A DNA stretch of 59,529 nt, taken from the NCBI GenBank assembly GCA_947478905.1, contig CANJXG010000005.1, positions 1-59,529 on the forward strand. Direction: 5' to 3'. Positions 34,839-49,682 of the stretch are shown here, piece after piece. Below the pieces are notes generated by a model. That model had not been told where the DNA came from, searched no databases, and saw nothing but the letters and a program-made list of their open reading frames with translations. Made by a program: the position numbers and the translations under genes. How positions within the stretch are numbered: position 1 is the stretch's first letter; each line of letters opens with the position of its first letter. The DNA comes from Coxiellaceae bacterium. GTDB lineage: Bacteria > Pseudomonadota > Gammaproteobacteria > Berkiellales > Berkiellaceae.

Positions 34839-36218
34839 ATGCAAATCATACCAAAATCAAATCGTAGAAATATCGTTATCAAAATAATTTTTGGTATCAC
34901 CTCATTTTCTCTAAGCAGCATGAGCTTAGCTTCAGGTTTTCAACTGCAAGAACAAAGTTCACTGTATTTAGGCACAGCTTACTCTGGTACAGCGGCGTGG
35001 GCAGCCGATGCAAGTTCTGCTTTTTATAATCCTGCAGCGTTAACGCATATCAAAAACAAACAAGTTGTTTTGTCTAATATTTTGATTAATTCAAATGCTG
35101 CTTTTACTGCCTCTAGTACGAATATACCATTCCAGCCTGGAATCAGTGTTCCAGCCTCACAAACGGATAATGCTAATCCTGGCGGATTAAGTTTGATACC
35201 TTCCATTCAGTATGCTGCCAGAGTGAATCCTAATTTAGTTTTTGGTTTGAGTATAGCGGCTCCTTTTGGCTTATCCACAGATTATGATCCAAAAGGGATA
35301 ATGCGCTATGTTGCAACGTATTCAGAATTAATCACTTTAGATGTTTCACCTAGTTTTGCTTATAAAGCAACCGATTGGTTATCTTTAGGTGCAGGGTTAG
35401 ATGTTTTGTATGCGCAAGCTATCTTGGATGCTCAAACGACACTTGCTACTTTGGGTGATATTGAAAAAGATGGGTTTCAAAAAAATAGAGCCAGTGATTG
35501 GGCTTTAGGTTGGCATGCAGGATTTTTAATGGATTTGTGTCATAACACGCGAGTGGGTTTAAATTATCGTTCAAAATATAATCTCAACACTAAGGGAGTT
35601 AGCCAACAATTAGCTCCTATAACCCTTTTTTCTCCTTCACAATCAGGTGAATTTTTAATAAGACCTGCGCATGCTGATTTGGTCTTACCTGAAACTTTAG
35701 TATTAAGTGCTTATCATGATTTGAATCGCTCTTGGGCTATTATGGCAGATGCTAGTTGGACGGCTTGGAGTCGTTTACAGACTATAGGTTTACGTTTTGA
35801 ACCGCTACCAAATGATGTGCCTAATTCTATAATTACTGCTACCAATACTGATACTGACTTGTCTTTTAAAGACACCTTTAAATTAGGGTTTGGTGTTAAT
35901 TATACTTATAATAATCGTTGGCAATTTAGAGCAGGAACGGCTTACGATCAATCTCCTGTAAAGGGAACTGAAACCCGAACCGCAAGATTGCCCGATTCTA
36001 ATCGCATTTGGTTAGCATTAGGTGCTTCTTACACGTGTGCTCAATTAAGAGTAGATTTAGGATATGCTCATTTATTCTTGAAAGATGCAGAGTTAAGTGA
36101 TAATGGACCATTTAGAGCTGGTACGGATGAGCCTGTATTACCATTTAATAATGTCAGTGGAAAATATTTTAGTTACGTAGACATATTGGGTATACAACTG
36201 CGTTACGATTTTGTATAA
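34839..36218 (+). CDS. fadL: Outer-membrane long-chain fatty acid transporter, FadL/OmpP1 family
   Basis: A 14-strand beta-barrel that takes up hydrophobic compounds, mainly long-chain fatty acids, across the outer membrane. The 459-residue precursor has a signal peptide (about 1-31, ending SLAS) and the mature N terminus SGFQLQEQSSLYLGTAYSG that forms the FadL plug, then NPAALTHI and repeated amphipathic strands ending with an aromatic C terminus (QLRYDFV), as expected for a BAM substrate. Its ATG follows GGAG. It lies directly after the beta-oxidation operon, so uptake and degradation of fatty acids are encoded together. Confidence 0.93.
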   Translation: MQIIPKSNRRNIVIKIIFGITSFSLSSMSLASGFQLQEQSSLYLGTAYSGTAAWAADASSAFYNPAALTHIKNKQVVLSNILINSNAAFTASSTNIPFQPGISVPASQTDNANPGGLSLIPSIQYAARVNPNLVFGLSIAAPFGLSTDYDPKGIMRYVATYSELITLDVSPSFAYKATDWLSLGAGLDVLYAQAILDAQTTLATLGDIEKDGFQKNRASDWALGWHAGFLMDLCHNTRVGLNYRSKYNLNTKGVSQQLAPITLFSPSQSGEFLIRPAHADLVLPETLVLSAYHDLNRSWAIMADASWTAWSRLQTIGLRFEPLPNDVPNSIITATNTDTDLSFKDTFKLGFGVNYTYNNRWQFRAGTAYDQSPVKGTETRTARLPDSNRIWLALGASYTCAQLRVDLGYAHLFLKDAELSDNGPFRAGTDEPVLPFNNVSGKYFSYVDILGIQLRYDFV

Positions 36219-36367
36219 TGATTGAGTAAGTAGCATTATTGATGTAAAGAGGGGGTTATGGTTGCCAAACCGAAAGGCGAGTCGATCATAAGTTGTTTAA
36301 GCTTCGGGGTAGAAGGATATTGATCATTTTGGATCATGCCCCACAATTTGAATGGATTAAAGACGTT

Positions 36368-36976
36368 ATGCCAAGAAAAACTGATAAACGTATGAGATTG
36401 ATTATAGCCGCTATGGCGTTAATTCACCAGAAGGGCTTTAATTTAACGACATTAGCAGATATTGCAGAAATGGCTGAAGTGCCATTAGGCAATGTGTATT
36501 ACTATTTTAAAACTAAAGAAGCAATCGGTATTGCGGTTATTGAAAAACGCGCGACAGAATGGTTAGAGCGTTTAGCGTTATGGAGTGAGAATTCTGATCC
36601 TTTAGCACGGTTAGTATCTATGTTGAGATATGGATTAGAAGATTTAGATATGATTGCGCATTATGGTTGCCCTATTGGTGGATTATGTCAGGAACTTGGT
36701 AAACAAGGCGGTCCTTTATCTGATTTAGCTGCTAAATTAGTACATGACGTTTTGCAATGGTCTGAAGAACAATTTAGAACATTAGGATTTAGTGATAAAG
36801 CACCAGATTTAGCTTTAAATCTCATTTCTAGTATGCAAGGAGTATATTTATTAACTCACACATTTAAAGATCCTAAATTGACTATTCGTCAAACTGAAGA
36901 ATTACAAAGTTGGTTGGAAGGCTTGGCTGAACGTCAACCTGAAACAGCAACCGAAGATCTTCACGAAATGGCTTAA
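36368..36976 (+). CDS. TetR family transcriptional regulator
   Basis: A helix-turn-helix repressor of about 202 residues when started at the ATG at 36368 (MPRKTDKRM). The frame is open to 36293, but those extra 25 residues do not belong to the fold. The DNA-binding part is typical: RLIIAAMALIHQKGFNLTTL, ADIAEMAEVPLGNVYYYFKT, KEAIGIAVIEKR. The ligand-binding part carries YGCPIGGLCQELGKQGGPLS, a pattern seen in TetR proteins with cysteine near the effector pocket. The position after fadL and the beta-oxidation genes suggests a role in fatty-acid control, which is inference from context. Confidence 0.9.
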   Translation: MPRKTDKRMRLIIAAMALIHQKGFNLTTLADIAEMAEVPLGNVYYYFKTKEAIGIAVIEKRATEWLERLALWSENSDPLARLVSMLRYGLEDLDMIAHYGCPIGGLCQELGKQGGPLSDLAAKLVHDVLQWSEEQFRTLGFSDKAPDLALNLISSMQGVYLLTHTFKDPKLTIRQTEELQSWLEGLAERQPETATEDLHEMA

Positions 36977-36997
36977 TATATCTACAAAGAAGTGCAG

Positions 36998-37031
36998 AGC
37001 ACTCATATTATTTAATAATAGTATGAGTGCT
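36998..37031. terminator. Bidirectional hairpin between tetR-family gene and nuclease-like gene
   Basis: AGCACTCATA (36998-37007) and TATGAGTGCT (37022-37031) are perfect 10-base complements, extended inside by TTATT/AATAA pairing. It lies between two convergent genes, as expected for a shared terminator, although no long T tract follows on either side. Confidence 0.5.
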
Positions 37032-37042
37032 GTAAATAATAT

Positions 37043-41249
<4,207 letters not shown>

Positions 41250-41258
41250 AAATTACAA

Positions 41259-41891
41259 ATGAAAGTAATAAATAAAATTGTATTAAGTATTATAATCCTA
41301 GTCAATGTGTGTGTAGCACGAGCCTCTGAAAGTGCATCTGAAACTTTAACACACCAATTACAAAATATTAAAACCCTTAGCGCTCATTTTGATCAAACGA
41401 TTACCAGTAATAAGGGGAAAGTATTATCACATTGTGTAGGGGTTTTACATATACAAAGGCCTGGGCGATTTAGCTGGGAAACAGTAAAACCCAATGCATT
41501 ACGGGTGGTTGCAGATGGCCAAAATATTTGGACTTATGATATAGATTTAGAGCAAATTACTAAACAAAATGCTAAAACAACTATGGTAGGATCGCCCGCA
41601 GCGTTGTTAGCCGGACAAACTGTTCGTTTAGAAAAAGATTTTATTGTAAAATATGCAAATGATTCACATGAAAATTATATTTTATATCCTCGAGTGAACG
41701 ATTCCATGTTTAATGAAATTAAAATCAGATTTAAAAACAATCAACTGCTTTCTATGGATATGAAAGATGGATTAGGGCAACATATTAAAACGCAATTTAC
41801 GGATGTTAAATTGAATACGCCGTTAAATCCTAAAATCTTTATTTTTAATGCCCCTAAGGGTATTGATATTATTCATAATCAAAAAATATAA
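41259..41891 (+). CDS. lolA: Outer-membrane lipoprotein carrier LolA
   Basis: Carries lipoproteins through the periplasm from LolCDE to LolB. The 210-residue precursor has a signal peptide (residues 1-22, ending ARA), then LQNIKTLSAHFDQTI, LHIQRPGRFSWETVKPNA and VADGQNIWTYDIDLEQITKQ, a pattern typical of LolA with its conserved RPGRF arginine. It begins nine bases after ftsK and is followed by serS after eleven bases, matching the ftsK-lolA-serS arrangement. Confidence 0.94.
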   Translation: MKVINKIVLSIIILVNVCVARASESASETLTHQLQNIKTLSAHFDQTITSNKGKVLSHCVGVLHIQRPGRFSWETVKPNALRVVADGQNIWTYDIDLEQITKQNAKTTMVGSPAALLAGQTVRLEKDFIVKYANDSHENYILYPRVNDSMFNEIKIRFKNNQLLSMDMKDGLGQHIKTQFTDVKLNTPLNPKIFIFNAPKGIDIIHNQKI

Positions 41892-41899
41892 GAGTATAA

Positions 41900-44513
<2,614 letters not shown>

Positions 44514-44518
44514 ATTTT

Positions 44519-46105
44519 TTACTCTAAATAATCATTAGATAGTTTTTCATATAGACTTAAGCCAGTCATCATAGCGCCAGTAAAACCACCACAACCAGAA
44601 GCTGCACAGCAAAAATAGAAATTTTTAATAGACGTATCTGATCCTAATTTTCGAGAAAATTGAAAATTACGAGGAGTTAAATTAACGCCGTAACATCCCC
44701 CTTTTGGCGCGAGTACATACCGTTCATTGGTGGTAGGAGTCCCTGTCATTTTAAAAACAATATGTTTTCGAATGTTGGGCACGTAATTTTTTTCAACGAT
44801 GTCTAATAGTTGATCAAAAAGTTCTGTTTTCTTTTTATTATAAGTATGTCTATCTCGAATTTTCAAATTGGCCCAATAATCATAGTTTGCAACGGTAAGC
44901 ATTTGGAAAATTTGATGATTTTCTTTTGAGCAATTGCTGTTGTCAACGCCATAATGTAATGAGCAGCTATTCATAGCAAAGTAGGGTTGTGAATAATCTT
45001 GCTCATTATGCATTAAATCAAAAGTTTTATTGAGGTCATTTTGGCAATGCCAGATATTCCAAGAGCCAAATCCAAACTCACGTAAATCAATACCTTTAAC
45101 AACGGCGTACAGAACAAAACTTGATCCACAATAATCGTAATCGAGTTGTTTTTTTAATGTTTTGGAAAAAGAATCTATTCCAATCATTTCTGCTGCTTGT
45201 TTAGGATCAAAGTTACAGATAATATTTTTAGCATAGAGTGCTTGTTTAGGGCCAAAAGCAATGCCTGTTTTTGGGTCCACGGCTTGAGTTTTTACGCCAA
45301 TAATTGTGTTATTGGAATTGTTTTCTTTGATAAATTCAACCACTTTAATATTATTAAACAGTTTTCCTTGGTATTTTTGAATGGTTTCAATCAAAGCGTT
45401 AATGACATGTTCAAAATGCTTTATGGGGTAATAAGCAGCTTTGTTATATCCCATAAACAAAGCTGCCCATACAAAAAATGATAATTTTTTAGGGGGAGAT
45501 AAATAATTTAATAATTGGCCTGCTAGAAAAGTCTGTAATAATGCAGGGAGCTTACAATCATCAAAAAAATATTGTAATGTAGCATTTTTATATTTTAATA
45601 ATGGAAATAAACTAGGAAGTACAGGCAATAATTTATAACTGTGTCTAAAATGCCTTGGAAATCGTTGAGAGACTTTATTAAATAATTTAAGTACATGAAT
45701 AAACTTAAAAATAGCTTGTTTAGATTCAGGACTTGGATCATAAGCTATCATATTTTCTTGGAGTTTTTCTAAGGTGTAGGGTAATTTAAATAATTGACCA
45801 TCGCAAAATACCCTATCATAACTCACAGGATCTAATTTGGTAAATAAGACCGTTTTATCTAGATTTAATTTTTTCAAGATAGTCGTGACTACCCCATCTT
45901 CCCCACATCCAACTACATAATGTAAATGCGCATTAAATTTATACTCTCCTTCTTGGAAAGTATGGCCGTATCCACCAAAAAATTCATGTGATTCTAAAGT
46001 GGTGACACTATGGCCTTTTTTAGCCATTAACGCACTAAAAGTCAGGCTCGCTAATCCACTGCCTAATACGAGATACTCTAGAGTCTTTCCTTGAGATTCA
46101 CTCAT
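44519..46105 (-). CDS. FAD-dependent phytoene desaturase/retinol saturase-like protein
   Basis: A 528-residue flavoprotein of the phytoene-dehydrogenase-related group (COG1233). It opens with the FAD motif YLVLGSGLASLTFSALMAKK followed by LESHEFFGGYGHTF, and ends with a typical C-terminal FAD segment (FYFCCAASGCGGFTGAMMTG). The family includes carotenoid isomerases and retinol saturases that act on polyisoprenoid or lipid double bonds. No carotenoid-synthesis gene is in the window, so the substrate may be another lipid. Its first codon overlaps the stop of the VIT1-like gene by 4 bases, so the two are translationally coupled. Confidence 0.8.
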   Translation of the reverse strand: MSESQGKTLEYLVLGSGLASLTFSALMAKKGHSVTTLESHEFFGGYGHTFQEGEYKFNAHLHYVVGCGEDGVVTTILKKLNLDKTVLFTKLDPVSYDRVFCDGQLFKLPYTLEKLQENMIAYDPSPESKQAIFKFIHVLKLFNKVSQRFPRHFRHSYKLLPVLPSLFPLLKYKNATLQYFFDDCKLPALLQTFLAGQLLNYLSPPKKLSFFVWAALFMGYNKAAYYPIKHFEHVINALIETIQKYQGKLFNNIKVVEFIKENNSNNTIIGVKTQAVDPKTGIAFGPKQALYAKNIICNFDPKQAAEMIGIDSFSKTLKKQLDYDYCGSSFVLYAVVKGIDLREFGFGSWNIWHCQNDLNKTFDLMHNEQDYSQPYFAMNSCSLHYGVDNSNCSKENHQIFQMLTVANYDYWANLKIRDRHTYNKKKTELFDQLLDIVEKNYVPNIRKHIVFKMTGTPTTNERYVLAPKGGCYGVNLTPRNFQFSRKLGSDTSIKNFYFCCAASGCGGFTGAMMTGLSLYEKLSNDYLE

Positions 46106-47175
46106 GAAACGTTCACTCCAACTAAATAGCCAATTAAAAAAGTAGTTATACCTGCTAAAGCACCGATGCTGAGCATACGTAAACCACTGAGTAGGGCATT
46201 GCGACCGGTATATAAACTTAAAATGACACCTACTACAAATAAGGATAATCCCGTAAAAAAAATAGATAATATGATGCTTAAAGAGAGCATTTTTTCTGTA
46301 TTAAATAAAAACGGTATAAGAGGAACAAAGCCTCCTAGGGCAAAAGCACCAAAAGAAGCCAATGCGGCTTTCCAGGGCGATCCTAATTCGTCTGGGTTGA
46401 GTCCGAGTTCTTCTCGTGCCAAAGTGTGCAGAGCTTGCTCTGTATTAGAGAGCATTTTATTTGCGAAGCTATCGGCATCGATTTCTGAGAGACCTCGTGC
46501 TTGGTAGATATAAGAGAGTTCTTTGGCTTCTTCTTCAGGGTATAATTCTAGTTCGGCTTTTTCTAAGGCAATTTGATATTCAAATAATTCTCTTTGGGAA
46601 CGCATTGAAATATATTCGCCCGCTGCCATAGAAAAAGCACCCGCTGCCAGCCCTGAGATGCCAGATAATATAATAAAGCTCATATTATTGGTTGCACCTA
46701 CCACGCCTAAAATGAGACTTGCACTGGATACCAGACCATCATTAATTCCAAATACAGCGGCTCGAATACTGCCGCTATTACCAAAAACATGATGCTCATC
46801 GTGTTTTTTAATATTATTGGATGTTTTAGTATCAGCAGTAGAATGTCCGGGCATATCGCCCATATATACAGATAATCCTCTAATTTTCATGGAAGCTAAA
46901 ATAGGCTTAATAGGACGGGTTCCCACATAGCGTATTAATTGGGCAATGAATTTGATTCTAAAAGAGGGGGTGTAAGTAGGTACAAGAATATTCTGTGCCC
47001 GGAGTTGCGCTGCCCAAATGGTTGCTTGTTCTTCTGCAGCATTGGCCAGGTTTAAAAATAAGGTTGCTTTATTAGGAATGTCTGCTTCATCTTTTGCCAT
47101 ATAACGGTACAAAAAAGCAGAGTTTTTTTCTTCCCACCAATTCATTTGGGCAGTATTGCTATTTGATATATCCAT
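46102..47175 (-). CDS. VIT1/CCC1 family metal transporter with N-terminal ferritin-like domain
   Basis: Predicted to move Fe2+ or Mn2+ across the inner membrane. The 357-residue protein has an N-terminal rubrerythrin-like helical region (about 12-60, including AAEEQATIWAAQLR), then the VIT1/CCC1 domain: RAAVFGINDGLVSSASLILG with the family signature, ISGLAAGAFSMAAGEYISMR, a cytoplasmic acidic helical segment (YPEEEAKELSYIYQ), and three C-terminal hydrophobic helices with GAFALGGFVPLIPF. Ferritin-like fusions of this kind are known as MbfA-type iron exporters. It is the first gene of an operon with two FAD oxidoreductases. Confidence 0.85.
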   Translation of the reverse strand: MDISNSNTAQMNWWEEKNSAFLYRYMAKDEADIPNKATLFLNLANAAEEQATIWAAQLRAQNILVPTYTPSFRIKFIAQLIRYVGTRPIKPILASMKIRGLSVYMGDMPGHSTADTKTSNNIKKHDEHHVFGNSGSIRAAVFGINDGLVSSASLILGVVGATNNMSFIILSGISGLAAGAFSMAAGEYISMRSQRELFEYQIALEKAELELYPEEEAKELSYIYQARGLSEIDADSFANKMLSNTEQALHTLAREELGLNPDELGSPWKAALASFGAFALGGFVPLIPFLFNTEKMLSLSIILSIFFTGLSLFVVGVILSLYTGRNALLSGLRMLSIGALAGITTFLIGYLVGVNVS

Positions 47176-47285
47176 ATTATTTTTATTTTAACATTATTTT
47201 AAATTATTTTAGCATTGTTAATGACGCTATTAAACTTAGTGACTAAGCTTATATTATGTTACATGAGTTAGTGGGGTACATAATA

Positions 47286-47609
47286 ATGCTTATACAGAGT
47301 AATAGTAAATTAAGTCCTGCAATTTTATACAAATATGATTTAATGATCTTTCATCAAAAATCCTTTGCACAATTAGTTCATATAGCACAGTTAGAGCGCG
47401 TTTATAATTATTTTAAAAAAAAGACAAAAAAAATGAATATAAAGGCAAAGATAAGATTACGTAATAAATTAAGAAATAAATTAAAAAAATTTCACTTATC
47501 CGCGGTGTCTGCACCTATACTAACTATGTGGGACAGCTTTAAAATACAATCACCAAGCAAAGCCGAGTCAGCATTGAAACTCTATGCTAAATACCCGACT
47601 AGAATGTAA
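47286..47609 (+). CDS. Small lysine-rich hypothetical protein
   Basis: A 107-residue protein when started at the ATG at 47286, which has GGGG nine bases upstream; the frame extends back to 47256. I recognise no family. The centre is very basic and repetitive (LRNKLRNKLKK, from KKKTKKMNIKAKIRLRNKLR), suggesting nucleic-acid or membrane-surface binding, and the C-terminal part is helical. It stands alone between the divergent VIT1 operon and the DsbC-like gene. The moderate length and Shine-Dalgarno support a real gene, but a chance frame in AT-rich DNA cannot be excluded. Confidence 0.45.
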   Translation: MLIQSNSKLSPAILYKYDLMIFHQKSFAQLVHIAQLERVYNYFKKKTKKMNIKAKIRLRNKLRNKLKKFHLSAVSAPILTMWDSFKIQSPSKAESALKLYAKYPTRM

Positions 47610-47700
47610 AAAGCAACTTTGTAAGTTTTTCAACTGTGATTGACAACCTTTTTTGCTGCATATATAGTTCTTTAATAACATTGAATTTTAGAGGGTCGTG

Positions 47701-48651
47701 ATGCATAAAAAAACAATAGCAGTTTTAAGTTCGTTAGTATTATTGAGTCTTAGCTTTAGTGTTGCGCTTGTAGGATGTAAAGATAAACAAGAACAGCGTA
47801 CTGCTAGTGTAAAAGCAGATACGGTGCGCCCTATCATTGATTTTGATCAAGATGATGATCCTTATCCTGATGATTATATATTAGAAGATGTGCCTGATAC
47901 CAACGATAAGGTAAATAGTGGACAAGATACAAAAAATGTAGATAAGAAAAGTCAAAAAAAATCAAAATCATTTAAAACAACCCAAGATCTTAAAAGCCAT
48001 TTAGAAACGGCATTTCCAGGGGTAAAAATAGAAAGTGTATCAAAAGGACCTGTACCTTATTTATATGAAGTCAAAACAGAAGGAGAGGTTTTTTTTACAA
48101 CCACAGATGGGCAATTGATGTTTGTGGGTGATTTAATCGATCTGCAAGATGCCAAATTAAATTATACAGAAAAAGCGCGTACCGCAGATCGGTATGCCTT
48201 ATTAAAAATGCTTAGTGCAAAGGATACGATTAATTTTGATCCTAAAAATCCCAAGTATACGGTTATTGTATTTACAGATACCGATTGTGGTTATTGTCGT
48301 AAATTTCATCAAGATATTCAAGCACTCAATAATTTAGGAATTGGGGTGCATTATGCTGCGTTTCCTCGTGCAGGTTTAGAATCTAAAACCTTTGATAATA
48401 TGCAAATGATTTGGTGTGCTAAAGATAAAAATGCGGCTTATACTTCGGCTATTATGGGCGGGCCAAGCCTTCCTAAACAAAGTTGCTCTGCACAATTAGT
48501 GCAAAATCAGTATTATTTAGGTCAAAAATTAGGTCTACGGGGTACACCTGCGTTAGTATTACAAGATGGTTCGCTTATTCCAGGGTATATGCCCCCCGAT
48601 AGCCTAAAGGCTATGTTAGAGAAGCATTTTGAGAAAAATAAAAAATTATAA
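47701..48651 (+). CDS. DsbC/DsbG-like thiol-disulfide lipoprotein
   Basis: A periplasm-facing thioredoxin-fold protein. The ATG at 47701 has GAGGG just upstream; a GTG one codon earlier is less likely. Residues 1-26 form a lipoprotein signal with the lipobox LVGC (Cys26), so the protein is probably membrane-anchored. An acidic, disordered linker (about 35-85) follows, then a DsbC-like dimerisation region and the thioredoxin domain with active site CGYC (Cys196-Cys199) inside VIVFTDTDCGYCRKFH, and cis-Pro segment LRGTPALVLQDG. DsbC is normally soluble, so the lipid anchor and long linker are unusual. Two double-glycine peptide genes begin 24 bases downstream. Confidence 0.88.
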   Translation: MHKKTIAVLSSLVLLSLSFSVALVGCKDKQEQRTASVKADTVRPIIDFDQDDDPYPDDYILEDVPDTNDKVNSGQDTKNVDKKSQKKSKSFKTTQDLKSHLETAFPGVKIESVSKGPVPYLYEVKTEGEVFFTTTDGQLMFVGDLIDLQDAKLNYTEKARTADRYALLKMLSAKDTINFDPKNPKYTVIVFTDTDCGYCRKFHQDIQALNNLGIGVHYAAFPRAGLESKTFDNMQMIWCAKDKNAAYTSAIMGGPSLPKQSCSAQLVQNQYYLGQKLGLRGTPALVLQDGSLIPGYMPPDSLKAMLEKHFEKNKKL

Positions 48652-48675
48652 TAAATAATATTTGAGAGAGAAATT

Positions 48676-48897
48676 ATGCGTCAGTTAAAAGACTTAGAGC
48701 TCAATGCTATATCTGGTGCCGGTATTCAGACTTATCCAGCATTGTACCCAGGTGAAAGATTAATTGGTTGGGAAAAAAACTTCCTGTATTATGAAGAGCA
48801 GACTTTTATAGAATATGGTTTATTTACAGATACAGTGTATATTACAAAAATACCTGTTTATGATATAAGACCTATTATCGAAACCTATTATTTTTAA
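48676..48897 (+). CDS. Double-glycine leader peptide 1 (microcin/class II bacteriocin-like precursor)
   Basis: A 73-residue precursor with GAGAGAG ahead of its ATG. The first 15 residues, MRQLKDLELNAISGA, match the double-glycine leader consensus at every key position: Leu at -12, Glu at -8, Leu at -7, Ile at -4, Gly at -2, Ala at -1. Such leaders are cut by the C39 peptidase domain of dedicated ABC exporters. The predicted 58-residue product begins at Gly16, has no cysteine, and contains nine tyrosines, with hydrophobic and aromatic segments to the final YYF. It follows the DsbC-like lipoprotein gene by 24 bases and precedes a second leader peptide by 8 bases. The leader is seen directly; the bacteriocin role is inference. 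No C39 transporter or immunity gene is recognised in the window. Confidence 0.75.
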   Translation: MRQLKDLELNAISGAGIQTYPALYPGERLIGWEKNFLYYEEQTFIEYGLFTDTVYITKIPVYDIRPIIETYYF

Positions 48898-48905
48898 GCA
48901 AGATA

Positions 48906-49067
48906 ATGCCAAATTTAGAGCATAATGAAATTAGGATAATTCCTGGCGGAGATCTGGCTACACAGATTAGGGACTATTATAATGATGTGAACCAGGGATA
49001 TAAGCTGTCTTTTCTCTTAGGAGGCGCTACAGCGAGCTTAGGATGTATCATAGGTCTCCTAAGCTAA
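48906..49067 (+). CDS. Double-glycine leader peptide 2 (microcin/class II bacteriocin-like precursor)
   Basis: A short gene of 53 residues, starting ATG 8 bases after peptide 1. The leader MPNLEHNEIRIIPGG again places Leu at -12, Glu at -8, Ile at -7, Ile at -4 and Gly-Gly at -2/-1, in the same register as peptide 1. The predicted 38-residue product starts at Asp16, has a charged, amphipathic first half (QIRDYYNDVNQG) and a hydrophobic glycine-rich second half with a GxxxG (Gly46 to Gly50) and one cysteine (Cys47). This is the profile of small pore-forming two-peptide bacteriocins. The upstream Shine-Dalgarno is weak (AAGCAAGA), so translation may be coupled to peptide 1. The role is inference from leader and composition. 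Confidence 0.7.
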   Translation: MPNLEHNEIRIIPGGDLATQIRDYYNDVNQGYKLSFLLGGATASLGCIIGLLS

Positions 49068-49105
49068 GGTGAGTTTTAGCCTTTTTTATATTTATGCTCT
49101 GTATC

Positions 49106-49291
49106 TTAGTCCTTTCTACGTTTTGGGCTAGGTTGCTTAGGATCGGCCTGTTCAAAAATAGCTTCGGTAGGTGCTATCACCGTTCGATTTAAGACTATTG
49201 CGGTATGAGGGGATTTTGCAAAGGGGAGATCACAATCACGAAGTAAATCTTTTTCATCTTTCGTTTGTGGATGTATCTTTGAATATATCAT
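49106..49291 (-). CDS. Small hypothetical protein
   Basis: A 61-residue protein I cannot assign. The ATG at 49291 is preceded by GCAGG about eight bases upstream. The sequence is polar: an acidic DEKDLLRDCDLPF segment, hydrophobic VLNRTVIAP, and a Pro/Lys/Arg-rich tail (KQPSPKRRK). No membrane segment is visible. It converges on the double-glycine peptide genes, so an immunity role is unlikely unless expressed separately, but the location makes it worth noting. Confidence 0.45.
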   Translation of the reverse strand: MIYSKIHPQTKDEKDLLRDCDLPFAKSPHTAIVLNRTVIAPTEAIFEQADPKQPSPKRRKD

Positions 49292-49380
49292 GCTGGTACC
49301 TGCTTACTACTGAAAACTGCTAAAAACCAATAACTACCTGTAACTAATATAACTTATTTTTTAGTAAAAAAGTAGTGTAA

Positions 49381-49596
49381 CTAACGGTTTTTTTCATCAT
49401 GAATAGTGTATGGATAGACTCCTTGTTGCTCATATTTTTGGCCAGCTCCAACCCCTTCTTCATATAATGCTTTGAATTTTAATATTAAAAACTCTACTCC
49501 AGTAGAGCGTTGGTTTTGTTTTAAGCGATTTTCAATAATACGCATCATTTGCTCTGCTTGCGCACGAAAGTCCAAAATATTCTTATTGGTCGCCAT
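49381..49596 (-). CDS. Small helical hypothetical protein
   Basis: A protein of about 71 residues (ATG at 49596, MATNKNI; a TTG three codons earlier at 49605 has GGAG closer to it). It is alpha-helical throughout: DFRAQAEQMMRIIENRLKQN, then VEFLILKFKALYEEG and a tail ending DEKNR. Its composition and lack of stops look real. No family is recognised. It is divergent from nfuA over a region with two 12-base direct repeats. Confidence 0.5.
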   Translation of the reverse strand: MATNKNILDFRAQAEQMMRIIENRLKQNQRSTGVEFLILKFKALYEEGVGAGQKYEQQGVYPYTIHDEKNR

Positions 49597-49633
49597 AATA
49601 ATCAATAATCTCCGTGGTATTGCAGATATGAGG

Positions 49634-49679
49634 ATTAATAGTACAATAACCTAAAACACAGTCTTCTATTAATAGTACA
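49634..49679. promoter_or_regulatory. Two 12-base direct repeats upstream of nfuA
   Basis: ATTAATAGTACA occurs at 49634-49645 and 49668-49679, 34 bases apart, ending just before the nfuA ATG. The spacing is about three helical turns. They could be paired operator half-sites in the divergent region; no regulator can be named. Confidence 0.4.
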
Positions 49680-49682
49680 GAT

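Noticed and set aside
36258-36323. 21-codon frame (MVAKPKGESIIS...) before the TetR gene
   Set aside because: Its GGGGG is only two bases from the ATG and no leader-peptide features such as repeated regulatory codons are seen.
49106-49605. Toxin-antitoxin or immunity pair made of the two small minus-strand genes
   Set aside because: They are about 90 bases apart, neither resembles a known toxin, antitoxin or immunity family, and they oppose the peptide genes.
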